Origin: CAWUFC02 sp963921335
Lineage (GTDB): Bacteria > Pseudomonadota > Gammaproteobacteria > Pseudomonadales > Halieaceae
Assembly: GCA_963921335.3 (NCBI GenBank)
Contig: CAWUFC020000002.1
Coordinates: 1,364,001 to 1,428,000 of the forward strand
Direction: 5' to 3'
Length of the DNA stretch: 64,000 nt
Shown here: in pieces, positions 52,481-61,492 of the stretch
Layout of the letters: the number at the start of each line of letters is the position of its first letter
Numbering within the stretch: position 1 is the first letter of the stretch
Made by a program: the position numbers and the translations under genes
Notes under the pieces: generated by a model
What the model was told of the DNA's origin: nothing
Database searches by the model: none
What the model saw: the letters and a program-made list of their open reading frames with translations, nothing else

Positions 52481-54815
52481 GCTGCCAGAGACACTCGAGA
52501 CCACAGGGCCGACCGGCGCAGCTGGCCAGCATCAGCGCCATGACAGTGCCTATCGACATGTCTCTGGTGCGGCCCTGTATGTAGACGACATACCCTGCCC
52601 CGCTGGCACAAAGCATGCCTATGTAGGGCTCAGCCAGCATGCCCACGCCAATATCTCGAAGCTCGACCTGAGCGCTGTGCGCACGGCCAGTGGAGTCACC
52701 GATGTCATAACGGCACAAGACGTGCCCGGGCATCTCGATATCGGCCCGGTCTTTCCGGGTGATCCGTTAATGGCCTCAGATCAGGTCGACTTTTTTGGCC
52801 AGGTGGTTTTTGCAGTGCTGGCGAACACTTACGACCAGGCCCGCCATGCGGCTCGACTGGCCAACATACAGTATGCGCCGCTCTCCGCCGACATCACCAT
52901 TGAACAAGGTCTTGATTCAAAGTCATTTGTGCGGCCCAGCCATCGGCAACAGCGGGGTGACGCGCAAGAAGCTATTAAAGCCAGCGCCCTCAGCATCCAG
53001 GGTGAACTTCAGATCGGCGGGCAGGAACAGATGTACCTGGAAGGGCAGGTGTCGCTGGCCATTCCGCAGGAAGACGGCGGCATGTTGGTCCACAGCTCCT
53101 CGCAACATCCATCAGAGACACAGAAACTGGTAGCCGAAGTACTCGATATCCCCATGCACCTTGTGACCGTTGAGGTGCGCCGCATGGGAGGAGCCTTTGG
53201 CGGCAAGGAGACCAATGCCAATCAATGGGCGTGCATTGCCGCATTGTTAGCCGCTCGTTCCGGAACTCCGGTAAAGCTGCGCCTGGCCAGGGCCGACGAC
53301 ATCACTGCCACCGGCAAGCGACATCCGTTTAAGAACGATTATCAGGTGGGCGTTAATGACGCAGGTGTGATTCAGGGTATTGCCATGTCATTGTCGGGCA
53401 ACTGCGGCATGTCACCCGATTTGTCCGACGCCATCGTCGACAGGGCCATGTTTCACGCAGACAACGCCTATTACCTTGGTCATGCAGACATCAGCGGCCA
53501 CAGGGTCAAAACCAACACCGTCAGTCACACAGCATTTCGAGGTTTCGGCGGCCCGCAGGGAATGCTGGCCATCGAGCACGTCATCGAAGACATCGCCATC
53601 GCCACCGGTTTAGATCCATTAACGGTGCGCAAGCGCAATTTTTATAGCGGTGAGGGTGGACGGGATACCACCCACTACGGCCAACAGATTGAACAGCACC
53701 TCATCGCGCAGATTGTCGAGCGGCTGGAGCACAGCGCAGACTACTGGCCGCGCCGGGAGAGCATCAAAACGTTCAACGCGCAAAATAACGTGCTGCGCAA
53801 AGGCCTGGCGCTGACACCGGTCAAGTTCGGTATTTCGTTTACAGTCACCCATCTCAACCAGGCTGGCGCCCTGCTGCATGTCTATACAGACGGCAGCATT
53901 CAGCTCAACCACGGTGGCACCGAAATGGGCCAGGGCCTGTACATCAAGGTGGCGCAAATTGTCGCCCAGGAGTTACAGGTAGATCTGGAGCGCATTGCTA
54001 TCACTGCAACCCGCACTGACAAAGTGCCCAATACCTCGCCCACAGCCGCCTCGTCTGGATCAGACCTGAATGGCATGGCTGCAAGAGACGCCGCCCGCAC
54101 TATTCGCGAACGATTAACCCTGTTCGCGGCCTCCCATTTTAATGTCGATGCAGACCAGGTTTCTTTTGCCGACAACCAGGTTCGCGCGGGTGATAACAAG
54201 CTGAGCTTTGCAGAGCTGGCACAGCTCGCTTACCTGAACCGAGTGCAACTGTCAGCCACGGGCTACTACGCCACACCAAAAATTCACTACGATCGTGAAA
54301 AGGCCTCGGGCAGGCCTTTTTTCTACTATGCCTACGGTGCCGCCCTCTCAGAGGTGACCGTGGATACACTCACTGGCGAATACGTATTGAACAGAGTCGA
54401 CATTTGCCAGGACGTTGGGCAGTCACTGAACCCCGCGATTGACATCGGCCAGATTGAAGGCGGCTTTATACAAGGCATGGGGTGGCTCACTACCGAGGAA
54501 TTGGTTTGGGGTGCCGATGGCCGCCTGCAAACCAACAACCCCGCCAGCTATAAGATTCCAGCCATTGGGGATACGCCACCGGTATTCAATGTAGAGCTTC
54601 TGCCCGACAGCCCCAACACAGAGGCAACTATTTTTCATTCGAAAGCCGTGGGCGAACCGCCATTGATGCTGGGTATCTCAGTCTGGTGTGCCCTGCGGGA
54701 TGCGGTTGCCAGCCTGGCCGAACACCGAATTAGACCCAGACTGAATGCGCCGGCAACGGCGGAGCAAGTTTTCATGGCCTGCGAAGCCATCCGAGAGGAG
54801 GCACAACAAGCGTGA
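52473..54815 (+). CDS. xdhB: Xanthine dehydrogenase molybdopterin-binding subunit
   Basis: 780 residues. Molybdopterin motifs: GGAFGGKETNAN, AFRGFGGPQGM, GGTEMGQGLYIKVAQ, and the active-site glutamate in KAVGEPPLMLG near the C-terminus. With XdhA it oxidises hypoxanthine and xanthine to urate in the cytoplasm. Typical length for the bacterial two-subunit enzyme. Overlaps xdhC by four bases. Confidence 0.96.
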   Translation: MRRLPETLETTGPTGAAGQHQRHDSAYRHVSGAALYVDDIPCPAGTKHAYVGLSQHAHANISKLDLSAVRTASGVTDVITAQDVPGHLDIGPVFPGDPLMASDQVDFFGQVVFAVLANTYDQARHAARLANIQYAPLSADITIEQGLDSKSFVRPSHRQQRGDAQEAIKASALSIQGELQIGGQEQMYLEGQVSLAIPQEDGGMLVHSSSQHPSETQKLVAEVLDIPMHLVTVEVRRMGGAFGGKETNANQWACIAALLAARSGTPVKLRLARADDITATGKRHPFKNDYQVGVNDAGVIQGIAMSLSGNCGMSPDLSDAIVDRAMFHADNAYYLGHADISGHRVKTNTVSHTAFRGFGGPQGMLAIEHVIEDIAIATGLDPLTVRKRNFYSGEGGRDTTHYGQQIEQHLIAQIVERLEHSADYWPRRESIKTFNAQNNVLRKGLALTPVKFGISFTVTHLNQAGALLHVYTDGSIQLNHGGTEMGQGLYIKVAQIVAQELQVDLERIAITATRTDKVPNTSPTAASSGSDLNGMAARDAARTIRERLTLFAASHFNVDADQVSFADNQVRAGDNKLSFAELAQLAYLNRVQLSATGYYATPKIHYDREKASGRPFFYYAYGAALSEVTVDTLTGEYVLNRVDICQDVGQSLNPAIDIGQIEGGFIQGMGWLTTEELVWGADGRLQTNNPASYKIPAIGDTPPVFNVELLPDSPNTEATIFHSKAVGEPPLMLGISVWCALRDAVASLAEHRIRPRLNAPATAEQVFMACEAIREEAQQA

Positions 54816-55675
54816 AACTGAATACACCTGTCAGCTGGCTGGATGCAGCACAAACACTGCTGCGACTCGGCGAGGACCATGTCATCGTCACGGTGCTCGG
54901 AAGCCGCGGCTCTACCCCTCGCGATCCCGGCAGCAAAATGGTCGTCAGCCGCGATGAGCTCTTTGGCAGCATTGGCGGCGGCCATCTGGAGCACCGCAGT
55001 CAACAGCTGGCCCTGGACATGCTGAAGGGTGAACTCGGCGAACAGCATATCGAACACTTCAATTTGGGCCCCAGCCTCGGCCAATGCTGCGGCGGCAGTG
55101 TATCTGTATTATTTGAACGCTTCTGCCAGGCTGTGCTCAAACCAGTCATCTTTGGGGCCGGCCACGTCGGCGCCAGCCTGGTACCGATCCTGGCTCAATT
55201 GCCCTGCACCATCCGCTGGATCGACAGTCGCGAGGCGTTTACCGGCGAGAGCCTGCCATCGAATGTGGAAACCATTGTCAGCGAGCAACCCGAGCTGGAA
55301 GTGGCCGCCTGTGAGCCCGGTTCTGCCTTTGTCATTCTCACCCACAATCACCAGCAGGACTACGCCATTCTGAAAGCAGTGCTTTCGCGAGGCGATGCCA
55401 GCTATATCGGTTTGATCGGCTCGCAAACCAAGTGGCGACGATTCCAGATGCGCCTGGATCACGAGGGTGTTAACAGCGATCAGCGATCAGACGTCCATTG
55501 CCCTATCGGCTTATCGGCAGTACCCGGCAAGTTGCCAGTAGAAGTGGCCACGGCGATTGCCGCCGAGTTGATTGCTCACCGCCACCGCGACAAACCCACT
55601 CGCACAAGTCAACAAGGTATTTCCAGGCCTGAGCTGAGCGCCCGGGCCAGTGAAGCTGACACAGAGACTACTTAA
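54812..55675 (+). CDS. xdhC: Xanthine dehydrogenase accessory protein XdhC
   Basis: 287 residues from a GTG (GTGA overlap with the xdhB stop). GSTPRDPGSKMVV and GSIGGGHLEH form the XdhC/CoxI N-terminal domain; VIFGAGHVGASL is the Rossmann part; SYIGLIGSQTKWRRF is the conserved C-terminal segment. XdhC binds molybdenum cofactor, helps its sulfuration, and inserts it into XdhB. A short disordered tail follows. Confidence 0.94.
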   Translation: MKLNTPVSWLDAAQTLLRLGEDHVIVTVLGSRGSTPRDPGSKMVVSRDELFGSIGGGHLEHRSQQLALDMLKGELGEQHIEHFNLGPSLGQCCGGSVSVLFERFCQAVLKPVIFGAGHVGASLVPILAQLPCTIRWIDSREAFTGESLPSNVETIVSEQPELEVAACEPGSAFVILTHNHQQDYAILKAVLSRGDASYIGLIGSQTKWRRFQMRLDHEGVNSDQRSDVHCPIGLSAVPGKLPVEVATAIAAELIAHRHRDKPTRTSQQGISRPELSARASEADTETT

Positions 55676-55690
55676 CCAAGAACAGCGAAC

Positions 55691-56743
55691 ATGCAGCACA
55701 AGATAATGTCTGAACCAGAACTGTACGAGCACGACTTCAGTCGCACCCACACCAACCTACTGGACGACAGGCTGGGTGCCTGCGCCCTGAGCTGCTCCGA
55801 CGATTGGTTTGCAGAGTGCGGCAACTTGGTGAAATCCGAAGTGCCCATCTTTAAGCCACGGCACTTTGTCAGCACGGGCCAATGGATGGACGGGTGGGAA
55901 AGCCGCCGCTCCTTTGACCGCGAAGAACGCAGGAATTCAGGTATCGATCATGACTGGTGCGTTCTGCGCATGGCGCGCGAAGGCTGTATTGTAGGCGTTG
56001 ATGTCGATACCTCACACTTTACAGGTAACGCCCCGCAACAAGTCAGTGTCGAGGGCTGCTGGGTCGAAGGTGAGGTGGACGACGCGGCAGATTGGCAGGA
56101 GTTGTTGCCACGCTGTGATGTCGATGCCGACAGTCACAATTTTCTCCCGGTGCCCAATAATGCGCGGGTCAACCACCTGCGCCTGAAGATCTATCCCGAC
56201 GGCGGCGTCGCGCGGTTTAGAGCCTATGGCAAGGTCATGCTGGATCCCAATCACTTTGTCGATGGTGAAATGATTGACCTGGCCTCGGTACTGTACGGGG
56301 GACGCGGCCTGCTAAGCAGCGACATGTTCTACAGCGCGGCCTCCAACATGCTAATGCCCGCACGCGGCATCAATATGGGGGATGGCTGGGAGACTCGTCG
56401 CAGTCGTAGCACCGACCCGGAATGGAGCATCATCAAGCTGGGCATGGAGGGCACCATCCGCAAGATCATTGTTGATACCGCCCACTTTCGTGGCAACAAC
56501 CCCGACCGATTTAGCCTGGAAGCATGCCTTGCAGAAGACCAGGCCGTATTGGACAACCAGGCTGAATGGACAACAATTCTTCAGGAGCAGCCCCTGCATC
56601 CAGACCGCGAGCATCTGTTTATCAAGCAGATTGCCGGCGGTGCAGACCAGCGCTACACGCATGTGAGGATTAACATCTTCCCCGATGGCGGCATCAGCAG
56701 ACTGCGCGTATTTGGTATGCCCAACTGGGACAGCTTATCGTGA
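55691..56743 (+). CDS. alc: Allantoicase
   Basis: 350 residues made of two related jelly-roll domains (about 20-180 and 190-345). Family signatures: MDGWESRRSF and GDGWETRRSR, DWCVLRMAREG, GVDVDTSHFTGN and VDTAHFRGNNP, HLRLKIYPDGGVARFRAYG and HVRINIFPDGGISRLRVFG. Hydrolyses allantoate to ureidoglycolate and urea. An ATG 15 bases downstream is an alternative start. Overlaps uraD by four bases. Confidence 0.95.
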   Translation: MQHKIMSEPELYEHDFSRTHTNLLDDRLGACALSCSDDWFAECGNLVKSEVPIFKPRHFVSTGQWMDGWESRRSFDREERRNSGIDHDWCVLRMAREGCIVGVDVDTSHFTGNAPQQVSVEGCWVEGEVDDAADWQELLPRCDVDADSHNFLPVPNNARVNHLRLKIYPDGGVARFRAYGKVMLDPNHFVDGEMIDLASVLYGGRGLLSSDMFYSAASNMLMPARGINMGDGWETRRSRSTDPEWSIIKLGMEGTIRKIIVDTAHFRGNNPDRFSLEACLAEDQAVLDNQAEWTTILQEQPLHPDREHLFIKQIAGGADQRYTHVRINIFPDGGISRLRVFGMPNWDSLS

Positions 56744-57240
56744 ACCTGACCGACCTGAACCAGGCAGACAGATCCGCCGCGCGTGAACTGCTGACACAAT
56801 GCTGCAGTAGCTCACGCTGGGTGGATGAAACGCTCGCCGCAGCACCTTTTGCTGATGGCGACGCCCTGAAAGCGGCGGCAGACAAAGCCTGGGCTGCCAC
56901 GGGCGAGGCCGACTGGCTGGAAGCATTTGCCGGCCACCCGAGGATTGGAGACATTCGCTCACTCCGTGAGAAATATGCCAACACACGTGCCATGGCCGCC
57001 GGCGAACAATCCGGCATGGATGAGGCCAGCGATGGTGTCATTGCCGCCCTGGCGCAGGGTAACGAAGACTACGAAGCGCGATTCGGCTTTATCTTCATTG
57101 TATGTGCCACCGGCAAGTCGGCTAGCGAAATGCTGCAGCTGCTACAGGACAGACTCAGCAATGAGCGCGAAGAGGAGCTCCGCATAGCAGCAGCCGAGCA
57201 GCATAAAATCACCCACATCAGACTGGAAAAACTGCTATGA
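56740..57240 (+). CDS. uraD: OHCU decarboxylase
   Basis: 166 residues from a GTG. Catalytic segments AGHPRIGD (His) and GFIFIVCATGKSASEML (oxyanion region) identify 2-oxo-4-hydroxy-4-carboxy-5-ureidoimidazoline decarboxylase, which makes S-allantoin. Starts inside the alc stop and overlaps uraH by four bases. Confidence 0.95.
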   Translation: MNLTDLNQADRSAARELLTQCCSSSRWVDETLAAAPFADGDALKAAADKAWAATGEADWLEAFAGHPRIGDIRSLREKYANTRAMAAGEQSGMDEASDGVIAALAQGNEDYEARFGFIFIVCATGKSASEMLQLLQDRLSNEREEELRIAAAEQHKITHIRLEKLL

Positions 57241-57578
57241 GCCAGATAACAACGCATGTGTTAGACACTGCCCTGGGCCAGCCGGCCGACGGGCTGGCAC
57301 TCAGCCTGGCTGCACAAGATGGCGACGATTGGCGGGAGCTTGCCATGGGCACAACCAATAGCGATGGACGTGTGGCCGACCTTTGTAGTGAGGGACAGAC
57401 TCTCGAAGCCGGCACCTACCGCATGCGATTTCACACTGGCGACTATCAGCAAAACAAGCAGCAAGCTATTTTCTACCCGCTGGTGGATATCTATTTTGCC
57501 GTGGATGCCAGCGGCGACCACTACCACATTCCCCTGTTGCTATCGCCTTTTGGCTACTCCACTTATCGAGGCAGCTAA
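57237..57578 (+). CDS. uraH: 5-hydroxyisourate hydrolase
   Basis: 113 residues of the transthyretin-like fold: THVLDTALGQPADGL with the active His, FHTGDYQ, FYPLVDIYFAV, and the diagnostic C-terminal tetrapeptide YRGS. Converts 5-hydroxyisourate to OHCU. Four bases separate it from allA. Confidence 0.97.
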   Translation: MSQITTHVLDTALGQPADGLALSLAAQDGDDWRELAMGTTNSDGRVADLCSEGQTLEAGTYRMRFHTGDYQQNKQQAIFYPLVDIYFAVDASGDHYHIPLLLSPFGYSTYRGS

Positions 57579-57581
57579 GGC

Positions 57582-58085
57582 GTGAAGCGAGTTATAGCAA
57601 AAGCATTAGACGCGGCGGCCTTCATACCCTATGGGGACGTCATCGAATGCCGCGATGATAACGAGCGTCTGCTCATTAACGAGGGCCTCACCGAAAGGCA
57701 CCATGACCTGGCCAGCTTGAGTGTTAACGACGAAGGCGGCAGAGCGGGCATCAGCGTATTCCGCAGCACACCCGTTGATCTGCCATTCCTGGTATCCCAG
57801 ATGGAATGTCATCCAATGGGCAGCCAGGCCTTCATGCCACTTAGCAACAACCCCTACCTCGTAGTCGTGGCGCCTCCAGGCGAATTCAATGCCGAGCGCA
57901 TTGAAGTCTTTCTGGCCAGCGGTTCTCAAGGCGTCAACTATCACCCGGGCACCTGGCACCATTACAACCTCGCACTGAACCAAGGTTCAGACTTTATCGT
58001 GATTGACCGAATAGGCGCCGACGAGAATCTTGTGGAGGTCACTCTATCAGCTGATCAGCAGTTCTACGTGGAGTTGAGCACATGA
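57582..58085 (+). CDS. allA: Ureidoglycolate lyase
   Basis: 167 residues from a GTG (VKRVIAKALDAAAFIPYGDVI). Family hallmarks: GGRAGISVFRSTPVDLPFLVSQMECHPMGSQAF split by short gaps, and VNYHPGTWHHYNLAL. Splits ureidoglycolate into glyoxylate and urea. Overlaps guaD by four bases. Confidence 0.93.
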   Translation: MKRVIAKALDAAAFIPYGDVIECRDDNERLLINEGLTERHHDLASLSVNDEGGRAGISVFRSTPVDLPFLVSQMECHPMGSQAFMPLSNNPYLVVVAPPGEFNAERIEVFLASGSQGVNYHPGTWHHYNLALNQGSDFIVIDRIGADENLVEVTLSADQQFYVELST

Positions 58086-59383
58086 GCAAAGCCGCCTATC
58101 GCGCCGGCATCCTCCACTTTCTCGACGACCCGGACCAGCACAAGGATTCCTGGGAGTACTACGAAGATGGCATTCTGCTGGTAGAGGACGGACACGTCGC
58201 AGCCTGTGGGCCGGCCGACGATCTGCTACCCAAGCTGGCTCCGGCTATTGAGGTCACGCATTTCCCCGATAGCCTGCTGGTGCCGGGTTTTATCGACACC
58301 CACATACACTACCCCCAGACTGAAATGATCGCAGCCTATGGCGAACACCTGCTGGAGTGGCTGAATACCTACACATTTCCCACAGAAACGCAGTTTGCAG
58401 ACCAGGAATATGCCGAAAAGGTAGCCGAATTCTTCCTGGATCAGCTATTGGCCAATGGCACTACGACAGCTCTGGTCTTTGGCACCTCCCATCCCCAATC
58501 GGTAGAGGCCTTCTTTTCCGCCTGCGAGGCTCGCAAGCTGCGCATGATTGCAGGCAAGGTCATGATGGATCAGAACGCGCCTGACAGCCTGCTGGACACC
58601 GCTGACAGCAGCTACGCCGACAGCAAAGCCCTCATTGAAAAATGGCACAACCGGGGGCGCCTGCGCTACGCAGTTACGCCTCGCTTTGCCGCTACATCAA
58701 GCAGCGAGCAATTGCAGCGCGCCGGACAACTGCTGCGGGAACATCCCGGGGTCTACCTGCACACTCATTTGTCGGAAAATACCGACGAAATTGAGCTGGT
58801 CAAATCAATTCACAGGGACTGCGATCACTATCTGGGCAGTTACGATAAGGCGGGACTACTTGGTAAACGCAGTGTGTTTGCCCACTGTATCCACCTGGAG
58901 GACGAAGAGTGGCAGCGAATGGCGGAAACCGGCTCTGCCATCGCGTTCTGCCCTTCCTCGAATCTATTCCTGGGCAGCGGACTATTCAATCTGCGTCGCG
59001 CTGTAGAAAAGGGTATACCCATTGGCCTGGGTACTGACATTGGCGCCGGCACGAGTTTCTCGGCCCTCAGAACGCTGGCAGATGCCTATAAAGTTCAAAA
59101 ATTGCAGGGCCACAAACTATCGCCCTTGAAGTCGTTTTACCTGGCCACCCTGGGCGGTGCTCGCTGTTTGGATTTAGACGACCTGATCGGCAATTTTGAA
59201 CACGGCAAAGAAGCAGATTTTACCGTCATCGACAAACACGCCAGCGAGTTGCTGCGCTTTCGCATGGGCAACTGCGATTCACTCGAAGAAGAACTGTTCG
59301 TGTTGACCACAATGGCTGACGATCGATGTATCTCAGGGACATGGTCGGCCGGCGTTCAGCGCTACGCCAACCCCAATGCATAG
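58082..59383 (+). CDS. guaD: Guanine deaminase
   Basis: 433 residues of the amidohydrolase superfamily: PGFIDTHIHYPQTEM (HxH zinc ligands), THLSENTDEIELV, FAHCIHLEDEEW, and GLGTDIGAGTSFSAL (Asp). The PQT after HIHY is specific to guanine deaminases. Converts guanine to xanthine, feeding XdhAB. Ten bases before puuD. Confidence 0.95.
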   Translation: MSKAAYRAGILHFLDDPDQHKDSWEYYEDGILLVEDGHVAACGPADDLLPKLAPAIEVTHFPDSLLVPGFIDTHIHYPQTEMIAAYGEHLLEWLNTYTFPTETQFADQEYAEKVAEFFLDQLLANGTTTALVFGTSHPQSVEAFFSACEARKLRMIAGKVMMDQNAPDSLLDTADSSYADSKALIEKWHNRGRLRYAVTPRFAATSSSEQLQRAGQLLREHPGVYLHTHLSENTDEIELVKSIHRDCDHYLGSYDKAGLLGKRSVFAHCIHLEDEEWQRMAETGSAIAFCPSSNLFLGSGLFNLRRAVEKGIPIGLGTDIGAGTSFSALRTLADAYKVQKLQGHKLSPLKSFYLATLGGARCLDLDDLIGNFEHGKEADFTVIDKHASELLRFRMGNCDSLEEELFVLTTMADDRCISGTWSAGVQRYANPNA

Positions 59384-59392
59384 GATTTACTG

Positions 59393-60592
59393 ATGGAAAG
59401 CTACGTTCTGGACTGGCTGCAACTCATTTTCCGCTGGCTCCATGTCATCACAGGCGTCGCATGGATTGGCGCTTCGTTCTACTTTGTTTGGCTAGACAAC
59501 CACCTGGAAGATCCGCCGCGCTGGAAAAAGGACAAGGGGATAAAAGGTGATCTCTGGGCAATTCATGGGGGCGGCATTTACGAGGTGGGCAAATACCAGC
59601 TGGCGCCAGAGAAGATGCCAAGCACCCTGCACTGGTTCAAATGGGAGGCTTACAGCACCTGGCTGACTGGCATGGTGCTGTTGATATTGATTTTCTACAT
59701 CGGCGCAGAATCCTACCTGATCGATCCAGCCAAAGCAGATCTCTCAGTTGCCCGGGCTGTTAGCTACGGGCTGGGTGCAATCGCGCTGAGCTGGATCGCC
59801 TATGAGCTGCTTTGCGCAACAGCCCTGGCCAAAAACGGCTACCTGCTCGGATTGATACTGATGATCATCGCCATCGGCCTGTCCTGGTTTCTCACCAGCG
59901 TATTCAGCGGTCGCGGCGCATTTATTCATATGGGCGCCATCATCGGCACGATTATGGCCGGCAACGTCTTCCAGGTGATTATCCCCTCTCAGAAGGCCCT
60001 GGTCGCTGCGATAGAAACCGGAAGCGAGCCAGACCCAAGCTGGGGTGCCAGGGCCAAGCTGCGCTCCACCCACAACAATTACCTGACCTTACCGCTACTG
60101 TTCATCATGATCAGCAATCACTACCCCATGACCTACAGCGGCCCATACAGCTGGCTGGTGCTGCTGGCCATTATTGCTATCACTGCCTATGCGCGCCATT
60201 ACTTTAACCTGCGTCATCGCAAGATCAATCGGCCACATATCCTGGTGGTCTCCCTGGCGGGGACTGCTGCATTAGCCTGGGCACTAACGCCTCAGCAAAC
60301 CGCCAGCACCCAGCAGAGCAGCAACATGGAAGTCAGCGAGCTCGAGGCTCTGCAAGTTGTTCAAACCCACTGCAGCAACTGTCATTCTGCGATGCCCAGC
60401 GACGACATGTTCAAAGTGGCCCCAGCTGGCGCGGTTTTCGATACTCGCGAGCAGGTACTGCAATGGTCCGATCGTATTCTTGCACGTGCGGTTGATGGCC
60501 AGGACATGCCCTTCCTCAACAAAACTCAAATGACAGACGAAGAGCGACAATTGTTAGGCAAGTGGTTACGCGCGCAGGCCGGGCAGAAATGA
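59393..60592 (+). CDS. puuD: Membrane urate hydroxylase PuuD with C-terminal cytochrome c
   Basis: 399 residues: about seven or eight membrane helices with conserved RWLHVITGVAWIGASFYFVWLDNHLE and KYQLAPEKMPSTLHWFKWEAYSTW, then a C-terminal soluble haem domain with CSNCH. PuuD-type enzymes oxidise urate to 5-hydroxyisourate and pass electrons to the respiratory chain rather than producing hydrogen peroxide. Overlaps the TetR gene by four bases (ATGA). Confidence 0.94.
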   Translation: MESYVLDWLQLIFRWLHVITGVAWIGASFYFVWLDNHLEDPPRWKKDKGIKGDLWAIHGGGIYEVGKYQLAPEKMPSTLHWFKWEAYSTWLTGMVLLILIFYIGAESYLIDPAKADLSVARAVSYGLGAIALSWIAYELLCATALAKNGYLLGLILMIIAIGLSWFLTSVFSGRGAFIHMGAIIGTIMAGNVFQVIIPSQKALVAAIETGSEPDPSWGARAKLRSTHNNYLTLPLLFIMISNHYPMTYSGPYSWLVLLAIIAITAYARHYFNLRHRKINRPHILVVSLAGTAALAWALTPQQTASTQQSSNMEVSELEALQVVQTHCSNCHSAMPSDDMFKVAPAGAVFDTREQVLQWSDRILARAVDGQDMPFLNKTQMTDEERQLLGKWLRAQAGQK

Positions 60593-61242
60593 CCAGCCGC
60601 AGTAGCTATAAAGTAGGCAGGATCAGGATAGACAACGAGGCGGCGATTCTCGCTGCCGCCGAGCACGAGTTTGCCACCCACGGTTTCAAGGGCGCATCCA
60701 TGGCCCGAATTGCCGAGGGAGCCGGCGTAGCGCGAACCAATGTGCACTATTACTTCAAGAATAAAACCGACCTGTACATGCAGGCACTGACAAATATCCT
60801 GGAGAGCTGGAAAGCTGTATTCCCAGACATATCGGCCGATGATGACCCAGCACACGTATTGGAGCAGTACATCAGGGCGAAAATGCGTTATTCGCGGACT
60901 CACCCGGTGGCCTCCAGGCTGTTCGCCATGGAGATCATTCGCGGTGCCCCAATGCTTAGGGAATACCTGGCGGGCGACCATAGGAAGTGGCTCTCCGGCA
61001 AAGCTAGAGTGATACGGGGATGGATTCGCGACGGCAAGATGGACCCGGTTGAGCCCCTGCATCTTATCTTCATGATCTGGGGGACCACACAGCACTATGC
61101 AGATTTCGCCGCGCAAATGGAGTCTGTGCGAAATAAGGACAAGCTGGTAGAGCGGGATTTTGAAGCCGCCGCAGACGATATTGTCCGGGTGGTACTGAAA
61201 GGCTGTGGCCTGCAGAGCACCGGAAGGGAAAAGAGTCACTAA
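60589..61242 (+). CDS. RutR-like TetR-family regulator
   Basis: 217 residues from the ATG at 60589. Helix-turn-helix about residues 32-60 (ASMARIAEGAGVARTNVHYYF). The C-terminal part, especially LIFMIWGTTQHYADFAAQ and HPVASRLFAMEIIRGAP, is close to E. coli RutR, which senses uracil/thymine and controls pyrimidine and purine breakdown. As last gene of the purine operon it likely represses the operon through the dyad at 51034 and thus itself. The true effector may be a purine breakdown product. Confidence 0.9.
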   Translation: MTSRSSYKVGRIRIDNEAAILAAAEHEFATHGFKGASMARIAEGAGVARTNVHYYFKNKTDLYMQALTNILESWKAVFPDISADDDPAHVLEQYIRAKMRYSRTHPVASRLFAMEIIRGAPMLREYLAGDHRKWLSGKARVIRGWIRDGKMDPVEPLHLIFMIWGTTQHYADFAAQMESVRNKDKLVERDFEAAADDIVRVVLKGCGLQSTGREKSH

Positions 61243-61331
61243 GGCGGGAAGGGGAGCCTTCAAAATGTATAAATCGACGGTGCCTTGGCGATGCGCTTGC
61301 TGTACTCTTAACTACGCTGAAAACTAATAAT

Positions 61332-61347
61332 TGGCAGCATTCTTGCA
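61332..61347 (+). promoter_or_regulatory. Sigma-54 promoter upstream of the TonB receptor
   Basis: TGGCAGCATTCTTGCA keeps GG-N10-GC and differs from TGGCAC-N5-TTGCA at one base. The start would be near 61358, giving a leader of about 135 bases. No clear NtrC box was found upstream between 61243 and 61331. Confidence 0.7.
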
Positions 61348-61391
61348 GTGATTCATCGGGGTAAACCTAACAAGTGTGTCAGGATTTGAAA

Positions 61392-61410
61392 TCGCACAAA
61401 ATAAGTGCGA
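61392..61410. promoter_or_regulatory. Inverted repeat in the TonB receptor leader
   Basis: TCGCAC-AAAATAA-GTGCGA is a perfect six-base dyad, with GCAC-N7-GTGC spacing as in NtrC sites. It lies downstream of the predicted sigma-54 start, so it may be an operator, an unusual enhancer, or a leader hairpin. Confidence 0.45.
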
Positions 61411-61492
61411 AAACTACTCCTGCGCGCACCATAACAATGCAGTTCAATGGGAAATGATCCGGTTAGACGGGTCTAACACAAGGGAAACGTTC

